DNA of 64,000 nucleotides from Rahnella bonaserana (GTDB lineage: Bacteria; Pseudomonadota; Gammaproteobacteria; Enterobacterales; Enterobacteriaceae), in assembly GCF_019049675.1 (NCBI RefSeq), contig NZ_JAFMOW010000061.1, forward strand, positions 1-64,000, read 5' to 3'. This document shows, one piece after another, positions 20,648 through 29,216 of the stretch. A program made the position numbers and the translations under genes. Below the pieces are notes generated by a model. That model was not told where the DNA came from, made no database searches, and was given only the letters and a program-made list of their open reading frames with translations. Positions within the stretch are counted from its first letter, which is position 1; every line of letters starts with the position of its first letter.

Positions 20648-20909
20648 CGTAAATTCATCCTAAAAGTGCAAAGCGATGTGCCAGCCCGCTCTTTTGAGGA
20701 CTGACGCAGTGATACGTTTACTTTACGCGCCTCAGGATGAGAATAAATATCAGTTGTTTAACAAAGCGGTTCAGTTTATTTGAAGGACATGGGGCATTTC
20801 TGCTTATTTTTTAATAACCTGAACAAAAACTCTCCCATCGAAACGCAGAAGTAAAAAAACCGTTGCTCCCGACTTCATCCCCCGTTATTATGCGCCCCGT
20901 TCACACGAT

Positions 20910-20985
20910 TCCTCTGTAGTTCAGTCGGTAGAACGGCGGACTGTTAATCCGTATGTCACTGGTTCGAGTCCAGTCAGAGGAGCCA
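20910..20985 (+). tRNA. tRNA-Asn (GTT)
   Basis: A 76-base cloverleaf with encoded CCA. The acceptor TCCTCTG pairs with CAGAGGA, anticodon GTT lies at 20943-20945 within CTGTTAATC, and the T-loop is GTTCGAGTC. The gene has no terminator right after it; instead the integrase element begins. Its 3' end is the attachment site of that element. Confidence 0.97.
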
Positions 20986-20989
20986 AATT
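20970..20989. repeat. att site within tRNA-Asn 3' end
   Basis: CCAGTCAGAGGAGCCAAATT is identical to 746-765. Here it forms the tRNA 3' end next to an integrase gene, so this is the proximal (attL-type) junction of the second element. No third copy was seen downstream in the window, so the distal end of this element is either lost or beyond the window. Confidence 0.75.
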
Positions 20990-21146
20990 CTTATTTTCAT
21001 GCCACTTTGCGAATCCCTATATGATTCGAATTCAATGAGTTAGCGTGAAAAGTCTTCCCGATGCATTTTCAGTTTTCCCTCCGCATCGGGAGAATTTGGT
21101 GGTCAGATTTGGGGTCATGTTGGTTCGATGACGGAGTGACCCCCAA

Positions 21147-22415
21147 ATGTCTCTTAACGACACAAAAATCCGCAGCTTAAAACCATCCGCTAAACCCTTC
21201 AAAATTTCCGATTCCCATGGTCTGTACCTGTTGGTCAATCCAGGCGGTTCACGTCTCTGGTATCTCAAATATCGTATCAATAGAAAAGAATCTCGCCTTG
21301 GCTTAGGCGCCTACCCTGACGTGTCTTTGGCTGATGCTCGTCAACAGCGTGATGGTATCCGTAAACTCCTCGCGCAAAATATCAATCCAGCACAACAGCG
21401 CTCTGCTGAAAGAACCACTTCCACACCAGAAAAAACCTTCAAACATGTGGCACTGGAGTGGCATAACAGCAACCGAACATGGTCAGAGAACCATGCAACC
21501 CGTCTGCTTGCCAGCATGAACAATCATATATTTCCTGTGATTGGACACTTGCCGGTAACTGAACTGAAACCTCGCCATTTTATCGACCTGCTGAAAGGCA
21601 TTGAGCAAAAAGGTCTGCTGGAAGTCGCAGCACGTACCCGGCAGCATATGTGCAACATCATGCGTCATGCCGTACATCAGGAGTTGATAGAGCATAATCC
21701 TGCAGCAAATCTGGACGGTATCATCGTCCCTCCCGTTAAACGCCACTACCCTGCCCTTCCGCTGGAGCGACTGCCGGAACTGTTGACACGCATTGAGGAC
21801 TACAAGCAAGGACGAGAGTTAACCCGCCTGGCCGTATCACTTACCCTTCACCTATTCATCCGCTCCAGCGAGCTGCGCTTCGCCCATTGGTCTGAGATCG
21901 ATTTCAAAAATAGAATCTGGACCATTCCTGCCACTCGCGAGTCCATCCCCGGTGTCCGTTACTCTGGGCGTGGTGCAAAAATGCGTACTCCACATATCGT
22001 TCCACTCTCCTGTCAGTCCATCGCTATTCTGAAACAGATACGGGAAATATCCGGTCATCAGGTGCTGGTATTCCCCGGCGATCACAATCCGTATAAACCG
22101 ATGTGTGAAAACACGGTCAACAAGGCGCTACGCCTGATGGGCTATGACACAAAAGATGAAATCTGCGGCCACGGGTTTCGGGCAATGGCCTGTAGTGCCC
22201 TGATGGAATCTGGCCTATGGGCACAGGATGCGGTTGAACGGCAGATGAGTCACCAGGAACGCAATAGCGTTCGAGCAGCCTACGTCCATAAAGCAGAATA
22301 TCTCGATGCCCGTAAAGCGATGATGCAATGGTGGTCGGATTATCTGGATATGTGCCGGAAAGTGTATGTGCCACCTTATATTTGTGGAAAGGAAATCAGT
22401 TGCACAATGGGATAA
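21147..22415 (+). CDS. P4-type tyrosine integrase
   Basis: This 422-residue site-specific recombinase has the N-terminal DUF4102 arm-binding domain (KIRSLKPSAKPFKISDSHGL...) and the full catalytic set: Arg244 (SSELRFAHW), His342 and Arg345 (HGFRAM), His369 (MSHQ) and Tyr379 (AAYVHKAEYLD). It lies 161 bases after tRNA-Asn in the same direction, the standard arrangement for genomic-island integrases of the P4/CP4-57 group. It looks intact and could excise the island if an attR survives. Confidence 0.95.
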   Translation: MSLNDTKIRSLKPSAKPFKISDSHGLYLLVNPGGSRLWYLKYRINRKESRLGLGAYPDVSLADARQQRDGIRKLLAQNINPAQQRSAERTTSTPEKTFKHVALEWHNSNRTWSENHATRLLASMNNHIFPVIGHLPVTELKPRHFIDLLKGIEQKGLLEVAARTRQHMCNIMRHAVHQELIEHNPAANLDGIIVPPVKRHYPALPLERLPELLTRIEDYKQGRELTRLAVSLTLHLFIRSSELRFAHWSEIDFKNRIWTIPATRESIPGVRYSGRGAKMRTPHIVPLSCQSIAILKQIREISGHQVLVFPGDHNPYKPMCENTVNKALRLMGYDTKDEICGHGFRAMACSALMESGLWAQDAVERQMSHQERNSVRAAYVHKAEYLDARKAMMQWWSDYLDMCRKVYVPPYICGKEISCTMG

Positions 22416-22738
22416 CTGGCCTGGCAAAATAAAACCCAAAAAATAGCCGTATCAGTCTGTACTGATACGGCTATTTTTCTAGTTTCAGTGCGGATAAATT
22501 GTTAAGCCGTTATGAGCATCGTCAGCCAGACTGTCCTGCGTGAATCGAAAGTGTGAAGTCCGCTTCTCATACAGAACTATCCACGGAAACGTATTAGGTC
22601 TGTTATGAGCGAAAAGCGGACGTTGGAAATTGAGTTGCCTTGGCTATTGCTAGCATTGCCGTGTGTTAGTAAACGGAGAGTAGGTCACGTTTTGCCATTC
22701 CGGTCAGTCCGTTTTTAAAAGAATGAGTGAGCAATGAT
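22416..22738. other. Intergenic: integrase terminator and degenerate repeat
   Basis: No gene is seen. A hairpin (AGCCGTATCAGT...ACTGATACGGCT plus T run, 22441-22478) ends the integrase gene. At 22558-22626 an imperfect element runs from GTCCGCTTCT to AAGCGGACGTT. Related half-elements occur at 24600, 25444 and 28783. Confidence 0.5.
22441..22478. terminator. Integrase terminator
   Basis: AAATAGCCGTATCAGT, loop CTGT, ACTGATACGGCTATTTTT: a perfect long stem ending in T5, 26 bases after the integrase stop. Confidence 0.9.
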
Positions 22739-23530
22739 TCAACTGTACCAGGCTGGAGCAAGCCTGATTTTTTCCCATTCTTCAGGGTCATGACCGGGTA
22801 TTAATATCGCGTTATATCGCTCGGTAAGCTGGCGCAGCTTTTGGACAGACTGAGCGACATCAGTGGCTGACGTCATCAGGCCAGGGAGCGCCCTCTCATG
22901 GTAATGATCTAAGGTGTAAGCCGCATCAATCGCTAGCGTAAAATTTGTACCGCTGGATAATCTGATAAGAAAAGATTGATGCCCGGGTGAATGCCCTGGC
23001 GTAAAAATGCACTGTAACGTGCCATCACCGTAAAGGTCATAGTTATCCTCAGACAACCCGTTTAGAAAAAACCAGTTGAGCTCAGGATGATCGTAATCGT
23101 ATCGGCAATAGGCTCCAGATGTAAACCAGTCAGGAGCAAAGGCATATTCATACTCTCTCCTCTGAACCACATGAGTGGCATGTGGGAAGCGACCAATCGC
23201 GCCAGTATGATCAGAGTGCAAATGGGACAGTACCACGTAGCGGATATCTTCTGGTGCGACGCCAATCCTTTTAAGCTGCTCCAGACAGCCCTGTTCTTCT
23301 GACATTACCGGTTTAAACTGCTCTACAGCGCCTCCCCAATAGGCAAAGGGGTCTTTCAATCCCTCTACAGCCAGACCACCGTCAATCAGGGTAAAACCAT
23401 CCGGATGTGTCAGAAGGAACCAAGGGACCGGAATTTCATAACTCTCTCCCACTCCCTGATTCATCCGAATATGGTGATATTTACAATGCTGCGTTCCTGA
23501 CTGGAACATGAAAAGTTTGATATCTGACAT
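22739..23530 (-). CDS. Metallo-beta-lactamase-fold lactonase, AttM/AiiB type
   Basis: The 263-residue protein closely resembles Agrobacterium AttM/BlcC and AiiB, which open the lactone ring of N-acylhomoserine lactones and gamma-butyrolactone. Shared stretches include the FQSGT start, MNQGxGxxYEIPVPxFLxTHP, GAIGRFPxATHxVQRxEYEYAF and TPGHxPGHQSFLxRL. The zinc motif SHLHSDH lies at His103-His108, with further ligands in PGHSPGH, AIDAAY and IPGHD. ATG at 23530 has GGGAG seven bases before it. It is divergent from a LysR gene. Quorum quenching or lactone catabolism is the likely role. Confidence 0.85.
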   Translation of the reverse strand: MSDIKLFMFQSGTQHCKYHHIRMNQGVGESYEIPVPWFLLTHPDGFTLIDGGLAVEGLKDPFAYWGGAVEQFKPVMSEEQGCLEQLKRIGVAPEDIRYVVLSHLHSDHTGAIGRFPHATHVVQRREYEYAFAPDWFTSGAYCRYDYDHPELNWFFLNGLSEDNYDLYGDGTLQCIFTPGHSPGHQSFLIRLSSGTNFTLAIDAAYTLDHYHERALPGLMTSATDVAQSVQKLRQLTERYNAILIPGHDPEEWEKIRLAPAWYS

Positions 23531-23674
23531 AATTATCTCCCACCAATAAATCAATAAAATAGATTCATATTTTGCTTAAATCTTACTTGAGCGTTGAGTT
23601 TTCATCATCTCGCAGAAGAACAGTAGATACCTGTATCGAATTACTTTTATCGGTAAAACCAATATAATCGCCAA

Positions 23675-24577
23675 ATGGATCTCTTCTCAGCAATGCGCAT
23701 ATTTATCAGGGTGGTTGAGCGGGGCAGCATGTCGGCTGCAGCCCGCGATCTCGGCATTGGCCAACCCGCCGTCAGTGAAAGAATAGAAAAACTGGAAGCA
23801 CATCTTGGTACGCGTTTGCTAAGGCGCAATACGCGGAACATGTCTCTGACGCAGAGCGGTAATTTGTTTTATGAGAGAAGTAAAGCGGCGATTCAGGCGG
23901 CAGAGCACGCTCTGTCTGTGAATGAAGAAAATCAGGGCCTACAAGGCAAAATCCGTATTGCGGCGCCTTATTCTGCCGGGGAAAGCTTACTGATGCCTGC
24001 ATTGTTACAGCTTCAGAACGAACATCCGGGGCTGCAGGTCGATGTCATTTTTAACGACCGTGTCATCGATCCTGTCACTGAGGGTGTGGATTTATCATTG
24101 AGGCTAGGAGAGGTCTCAGAAGGATTTTTTGTCGCACGTCCACTTGGTAACGTGCGAAGAGTGTTACTGGCCTCCCCTGCTTTGCTGGCTAAAATGGGTT
24201 ATCCGCACTCTCCAGATGCGCTGGCTGGTTATCCATTTGCCGCTGTTTCTAGCGTATTTGCCAGTAATCGCATTCCAATGATCACCTCTGAAACCCAACT
24301 CATTAATGTTCCCGTCAACGTTAAATTTCAGTCCACGCACTGGCGAAGTGTCCTCTCCTATTTATTAGCGGGACATGCCATTGGTGTTTTGCAATTTCCG
24401 GTTTGCAGAAACGAAATTGAAAAGGGAGCGCTAATCCCCCTTTTAAGCCACTACCAGATCCCGCCTTTTAGCGCCTGGTTGCTCCACCCACCGGCAGGCA
24501 TGATGTCATATGAAACGCGAATTTGCGCATCTCTGCTAGAGGGTTATCTCAGAGAGTCTCTGCTTGAGTTGATGTGA
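23675..24577 (+). CDS. LysR-family regulator divergent from the lactonase
   Basis: This 300-residue LysR protein of the CrgA/DmlR-like group has an N-terminal helix-turn-helix (VVERGSMSAAARDLGIGQPAVSERIEKLE) and the usual effector domain. The 144-bp gap to the lactonase start suggests it controls that gene. The effector could be a lactone or its hydroxy acid, but this is only inferred. Confidence 0.87.
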   Translation: MDLFSAMRIFIRVVERGSMSAAARDLGIGQPAVSERIEKLEAHLGTRLLRRNTRNMSLTQSGNLFYERSKAAIQAAEHALSVNEENQGLQGKIRIAAPYSAGESLLMPALLQLQNEHPGLQVDVIFNDRVIDPVTEGVDLSLRLGEVSEGFFVARPLGNVRRVLLASPALLAKMGYPHSPDALAGYPFAAVSSVFASNRIPMITSETQLINVPVNVKFQSTHWRSVLSYLLAGHAIGVLQFPVCRNEIEKGALIPLLSHYQIPPFSAWLLHPPAGMMSYETRICASLLEGYLRESLLELM

Positions 24578-24821
24578 TACGGTAATCTCCCCGGATAGCG
24601 TCCACTCCTGGCACTAAACTGCCCGCATGGGTTTCTTTGGGCAGTTGTGAGCGAGGAGCTGACGTTGGCGAAGAAAAGAATGTTCAAGCCCAGCAATCAT
24701 GCTAATCGCCGTAAAAAACCACTTTCGCGACTTTATTCCTCGGTTCTGGCACCTTACTCACATCTCAGAGTGCTATCTTCATAATGTTGTAATGGTGAGG
24801 TTCATGAGGCTGATTCTTTTG

Positions 24822-25364
24822 TTACAGATCCCATTTATTCCCTTCCACAGATAGCCTGAACTCAATAGGTTCTCCGCAAATGTGTACAGTTGGAGCACCA
24901 GGTTCATTCCATCGAAATAGATTAAGATGCCAGCCGCCCGGTATTAATCTTGAGCAATCAATAAGGCCATCAGCACCATATCTACGAGCAAGGTCAGAGT
25001 TTTTCCATGATGGAGGTTCACGATTTTCCTGTAGCGCAGGTATCCAAGGTTTTTTTGAAAGCTCTGGATCAATCCCCAACACACTACTAGCTAGTTCATC
25101 ATTCTGATCCAAGACAAACGCCTCGTCGATATAGAGTGGAACAACTACGCGTCGAATTCCGTCAGCCCGCATATACCCGGACACAGCCCTTATTGACCAT
25201 TCTATTTCCGGGCTCATGTAGAGTATAGGCTGTCCAGGGCGATGATACCGTCCGCTACTTTCTGGTTCTGGCAGATCAAGGACATGAGCCAGTTTATCTA
25301 TGCGTACAGTGCGAAAAAAATATCCACTCATTCTTCTTAAAAATTTCTTGTCGGCCTGATTCAT
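24822..25364 (-). CDS. RES-domain protein without a visible antitoxin
   Basis: The 180-residue protein has the RES fold signature GRYHRPGQPILYMS (the first R of RES) and a late GWHLNLFRWNEPGAPTVHICG segment. RES proteins of Xre-RES toxin-antitoxin systems destroy NAD+. I chose ATG at 25362-25364 (FRTVRIDKL start region, GAGG upstream); an upstream extension is in a segment of intergenic character. No Xre/MbcA-type antitoxin is coded on either side, so it is an orphan, a remnant, or a RES protein with another role. Confidence 0.65.
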   Translation of the reverse strand: MNQADKKFLRRMSGYFFRTVRIDKLAHVLDLPEPESSGRYHRPGQPILYMSPEIEWSIRAVSGYMRADGIRRVVVPLYIDEAFVLDQNDELASSVLGIDPELSKKPWIPALQENREPPSWKNSDLARRYGADGLIDCSRLIPGGWHLNLFRWNEPGAPTVHICGEPIEFRLSVEGNKWDL

Positions 25365-25509
25365 ATGACCTCGCAGAATTAACAAATGTGCCTTATACGA
25401 AGACGGTAATCTGTCCGATAGTGCATATCCAATGTTACAAAATGTCCACTTCTGGCACGCAGCAGACAAACACGTGACGCTGAAGGTCTGCTGAGAGCGA
25501 GGTATAGTC

Positions 25510-25733
25510 ATTCGAACCCTGAGAGTTACACTTTTAAGTGATTCAGGGTATGCGCTTACTGGTTACGAATATTGTGCCAGAATCATATGGTTTGATGATT
25601 GCCGCTTTGCTTCCGAGCCAGTAAGTGCTCCACGTTCGCTAACGAATACTCAGGGCATGCAGACAAACTGCTGACTATATTTCTTTCGAAGAGCGTGGAA
25701 TGCATACCAATCCCCGGTGAAAAGGAGTTGGTT
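25510..25733 (+). ncRNA. Candidate IS110 bridge RNA region
   Basis: The leader upstream of the IS110 transposase folds into three successive elements. They are ACCCTGA/TCAGGGT at 25516-25549 with an inner CACTT/AAGTG, a long-looped stem GCTTACTGG/CCAGTAAGT at 25554-25626, and TCCACGTTCG/CGAA..CGTGGA at 25629-25699. IS110-family elements are known to transcribe a structured bridge RNA from this end that pairs with donor and target DNA. The last loop carries CTCAGGGC (25649-25656), which recurs at the element's right side (26989-26996), as a donor guide should. Boundaries are approximate. Confidence 0.5.
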
Positions 25734-26972
25734 ATGACTGCGATAGATCAGTTTGCTGCTCATGTTGGTCTGGACTGGGCGGATAAAAAGCATGATGTTT
25801 GCGTTCAGTTTAAAAACGGCGAACGCACATTCCATGTGATTGAACATACAGCAGAAGCGCTTGATGCCTGGCTCAACGCGTTGCACAAACAGGTGAAAGG
25901 CAAAATAGCTATCGCCCTTGAGCTGAAGAAGGGCCCCGTGGTATATGCTCTTCAAAAATATCCCTTTATCACCGTTTTCCCCGTCCACGCTTTGTCACCG
26001 GCTCGTTACCGGCAAGCCTTCTCGCCCAGCGGCGCTAAAGATGACCCGCAGGATGCAGAACTGGCATTAGAGTTAATGCTGCGTTATCCCCAAAAAATAA
26101 AAGCTATTGAACCCGACAATGCGGATATCCGGTTACTCCAGCAACTGGTTGAGCAGCGTCGTCAGTTGGTTGAAGATAAACGCCGCTTTGTGAACCGGAT
26201 AATCAACACGCTTAAACAGTATTACCCTCAGCCCCTGGAGTGGTTCTCACATCGGGGTAGCTTACTGTTGTGTGAACTGATTATACGATGGCCCAGTCTG
26301 CAACAACTTAAACGCGCCAGGCGCGACACGATCCGCAACTTTCTGAATGCCAAAGGTGGCCGCGCAATGGCCCTTACCGAGCAGCGTGTTGCGAGTATTG
26401 ATAACGCGATCCCATTGACGACAGACCCGAGTGTTATAGAGGCTAATGCTTTGATGGCAACCGCACTGGCGACACAAATTAAAGTCGTGAGTGAAATCAT
26501 CAAAACCTATGACGAATGAATCGAAACGCTGTTTGACACATTGCCAGATGCGGGGCTGTTCAAATCACTTCCGGGCATGGGGCCGTGTATGGGCCCACGT
26601 ATGCTTGCTGCACTGGGTGATAACCGAGACCGGTTTAACAGCGCTGAAGAAATTCAAAACTACGCAGGTATTGCACCGGTGACAGAACGAAGTGGCCAGA
26701 AATCCTGGGTTCACTGGCGATGGCAATGTGCGAAGTTCGTCAGGCAGACCTTTGTTGAATGGGCTGCCAAGACGGTTAACTCATCATACTGGGCCAAATT
26801 GTATTATCAGGGGCAGCGAGAAAAGGGAAAATCTCATCAATCCGCGATCCGGGCTCTGGCATTCAAATGGCTAAGGATCATTTACCACTGCTGGAAGACC
26901 AGAACCCGCTATGACGAAGCGAAATATTTGTTGGCACTGGAAGAGCGAAAATCGCCCTTACTGATGCCGTAA
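25734..26972 (+). pseudogene. IS110-family transposase interrupted by an in-frame stop
   Basis: The reading frame encodes a DEDD-type IS110 recombinase: HVGLDWADKKHD (first Asp), an ALELKKGP Glu, SGAKDDPQDAELAL (Asp pair), and a C-terminal transposase_20 domain LPGMGPCMGPRMLAALGD...YAGIAPVTERSG. TGA at 26517-26519 interrupts it after 261 codons, and the frame continues without shift to 26972 (412 residues plus stop). The expected residue there is Arg in YDERIETLF, so a single CGA-to-TGA transition explains the break. ATG at 25734 follows AAGGAG. Confidence 0.85.
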
Positions 26973-27118
26973 AAAACTTGTCGAATGTCTCAGGGCGTGA
27001 AGCGGAAGTTACTTTAGATGCCTATTCCTCCAGATGCGACATGACTTGTTTCACGTGTAGCAACTGATTGTAGCGGCCTTCCTTGTCATTGAGCACCGTT
27101 ATAGCTCAAATGAAACAG

Positions 27119-27838
27119 TCAGTCATATATATCGGTATTTTTTTTCAGAAGCAAAAGAGCTTCATCCATATGCTTCTTATGAAAGTTAGCCTTCCGCATA
27201 AACTCAATGAAGGAATCGGCTTCAAATCGGTTGAAACCATTATCCAACCCATCAAGCAGCCTTGAAAGCTGGGACTGGTTCAGTCGCGCGAGGAAAGCCC
27301 GTGCCCTTATTTCAGGAATAGGACGTGTAATATGGCAGGTAGAACACAGCGCCCGAAATGCACTAAGTGGATACTCCCATGGCTCATAACCCAGACTCAT
27401 CGTCGTGTAATAGCAGTGATGAGCTTCGAGACATACACGCGCTCCACAATCCTCGCACCGGTGTCCAGCCTCATCCTTAACTAGGACTGCTTTCCTTAAC
27501 CATCTCGGATCCCGAAGTTTGGATGTGTAGGTACCACTTAGCCTGCTGTAATCATAATTGTCAGTAGGGTAAAAACCCAGGCTCCAGCTATACCCCTGTT
27601 CATACCAGAAGCCAAAGGACTCAACTAGATCCTCAAATTCGGTTGTGTCACAACCGTTGTTCAATAAACTAAATAACCCGCTGCCGTCAATCACTAGGAC
27701 CAGTAGTGCATCGTTATGGAGTTTTTCTCCACGGTCGTTCCATTCCTTCTGAGTAAAAAAAGTAGCATCATCAAGCATGCTCTCTTTGATAGCCCATTCC
27801 GTAAGGGCATGTTTCATTCTCGCTAAATTTTTAAGCAT
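27119..27838 (-). CDS. HNH-type protein with zinc-binding Cys/His pattern
   Basis: The 239-residue protein carries a central HNH/zinc module: CEDC at Cys128-Cys131, EAHH at His140-His141, the PWEYP signature at about 153-157 and CSTCH at Cys165-His169. This order is typical of HNH nuclease domains in phage and island proteins. The N-terminal half (residues 1-110) is unrecognised. It starts 18 bases after the stop of the upstream minus-strand gene, so they form one operon. The low GC content differs from the flanks and suggests acquisition. A nuclease or defence role is inferred. Confidence 0.6.
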   Translation of the reverse strand: MLKNLARMKHALTEWAIKESMLDDATFFTQKEWNDRGEKLHNDALLVLVIDGSGLFSLLNNGCDTTEFEDLVESFGFWYEQGYSWSLGFYPTDNYDYSRLSGTYTSKLRDPRWLRKAVLVKDEAGHRCEDCGARVCLEAHHCYYTTMSLGYEPWEYPLSAFRALCSTCHITRPIPEIRARAFLARLNQSQLSRLLDGLDNGFNRFEADSFIEFMRKANFHKKHMDEALLLLKKNTDIYD

Positions 27839-27856
27839 GTGGGCCTCATAATATAT

Positions 27857-28534
27857 TCAGTTTTGTGAAATTATTATATAACCTTCAGTAGTGAGAAATG
27901 GAACCTCTCCGGCATGACAGAATAGATTGAGTTTATCTATATTATTTGCACTGGTATATGTTTCATCTAAAGTAGTAATACATTCTTTGATCGAAAGCTC
28001 GGGTATGTCACGACAGATGTCAGCAATAATATTTGTAATGTTATAAACGCATTTATAAATGTCAAACCCTGGATAGTATTTTTTACCTTTATTAATGAGA
28101 TGTCGCTCTTCAGAAAAAAAAGAATCCCTCTCTGAAATATGCTCAAAGTTATCGATGAACTCTGATATTGCTTTGATCTCCTTTTCTCCAATAGGTCTTT
28201 TTTTTGCGTTAACAATCGCTTTAGCAACTACGAATAACGGGATAATAATCATCTCAGAATGGCTAAATGAAAATTCATTCCTAGTATTAAAAACTCTGAA
28301 TTCATCAACGTCGCCGACGTGATGATGATAGTTTCTGATTATTCGCAGTAATTTAAACTCTGGGTGCTGTGAAATAGTTTTTCCAAACTGCTCACGGACT
28401 CTGTCCTGTAAGGAGTGTAAATTATTTAGAAAGCTGAATAATGTATTAATATCACGCTCACCAGTTTTCCTGAAATCTGTGAGCTCACAGCTGCTGTGGA
28501 AAAATCGGTCAACAAAAGTGTTCTGCTCCATCAT
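27857..28534 (-). CDS. HEPN-like protein of unknown function
   Basis: The 225-residue, AT-rich gene encodes a mostly helical, charged protein. It contains RNYHHH at Arg67-His72 within KLLRIIRNYHHHVGD, which fits the R-N-x3-H active-site pattern of HEPN ribonucleases. No other domain is recognised. ATG at 28532-28534 is chosen; the following ATG is also possible, and an extension to 28564 lacks support. It is the first gene of a two-gene operon with the HNH protein, a combination that recalls defence or toxin modules. The HEPN assignment rests on one motif only. Confidence 0.5.
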   Translation of the reverse strand: MMEQNTFVDRFFHSSCELTDFRKTGERDINTLFSFLNNLHSLQDRVREQFGKTISQHPEFKLLRIIRNYHHHVGDVDEFRVFNTRNEFSFSHSEMIIIPLFVVAKAIVNAKKRPIGEKEIKAISEFIDNFEHISERDSFFSEERHLINKGKKYYPGFDIYKCVYNITNIIADICRDIPELSIKECITTLDETYTSANNIDKLNLFCHAGEVPFLTTEGYIIISQN

Positions 28535-28564
28535 CGTATACCCTAATTGAACCCTATGAACCAT

Positions 28565-28882
28565 TTTAACCCATTACAAAAAACAGTGTTGTTTCTCAGA
28601 AGCAACCGAATGCTATCAGTGTAGGCTCAAAGATTCGACCCAAAAAAGAAAGCGAGCACATAAGTCCGTTCTTGACTATGTGTTCTGAGAAGAGTCTGCC
28701 AAGACCGGAGCTTCAAACTGATTCTCAGTTGGAGTGGAAGGCGGGTTGTTTGTCCCTGACCGACTAATGCAAGCAATGCTTGTAATGTCTGCTCCTGGCA
28801 CCGAGCTGCCTGTAAGATGTAATGGTCTAATCAAGCCGTATACTTTGTTAGAGATATGATGGGCAACGCTAACGAGTAAAGA
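28565..28882. other. Intergenic stretch without genes
   Basis: No reading frame with coding character is seen. A degenerate copy of the island repeat starts at 28783 (GTCTGCTCCTGGCACCGAGC), and the segment runs into the start of an IS3 OrfA remnant. Confidence 0.5.
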
Positions 28883-28987
28883 ATGCGAAGAAAAACGTTC
28901 ACCCATGAGTTCAAGCAGGAATGTGTCAATTTGGTTCTGCAGCACAACTGCCCGGAGATCCAGGCAACTGAAACCTATTTTCACTAA
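28883..28987 (+). pseudogene. IS3-family OrfA remnant
   Basis: ATG at 28883 opens a 34-residue peptide, MRRKTFTHEFKQECVNLVLQ followed by HNCPEIQATETYFH. The first half matches the helix-turn-helix start of IS3-family OrfA (HTH_Tnp_1), and the reading then ends at TAA. A full OrfA has about 90-100 residues, so this is a truncated fragment. Confidence 0.7.
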
Positions 28988-29042
28988 TTTCAGAAACTTA
29001 ATTTTTTTTCATTTTTACAAGATCTATTAATCCATTCTTTAG

Positions 29043-29213
29043 TTAATACTTGGTTTTGTTTGACGCCACACCCTTCGGCATACATAACACCGAGGACTCT
29101 GCCTGGGAGAACGCATAATCTTGCTGTGCAGCCAACGCAGTCCAATTATAGGCTTGAGTTAAATCCATCTTCGCACCGAGACCAATCCCATACATCTGGC
29201 CTAGACGGGCTTG
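29043..29213 (-). pseudogene. Sel1-like repeat protein fragment
   Basis: Reading leftward from 29213, the frame gives QARLGQMYGIGLGAKMDLTQ, then AYNWTALAAQQDYAFSQAES and a short tail to TAA at 29043-29045. This is one Sel1-like repeat (LGxMYxxGxGxxxDxxxAxxWxxxAAxQ) and the start of the next. There is no start codon or signal peptide, and an IS3 remnant adjoins on its start side. It is the 3' scrap of a Sel1-repeat gene. Confidence 0.65.
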
Positions 29214-29216
29214 TTT

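Larger units (their letters stand above)
25510..27000 (+). mobile_element. IS110-family element
   Basis: The element comprises the structured leader, the interrupted transposase and a short right end with TCAGGGCG near 26990. IS110 members lack clear terminal inverted repeats, so both ends are estimates from the position of the leader fold and the repeated CTCAGGGC. Confidence 0.6.

Noticed and set aside
25073..25096. A CTAC/CTAG-rich stretch resembling the TetR operator
   Set aside because: It lies inside the RES-domain coding sequence and matches only a few core bases.
28676..28984. A 102-codon minus-strand frame over the IS3 OrfA remnant
   Set aside because: It reads antisense to a recognisable OrfA fragment and has no motif or start signal.
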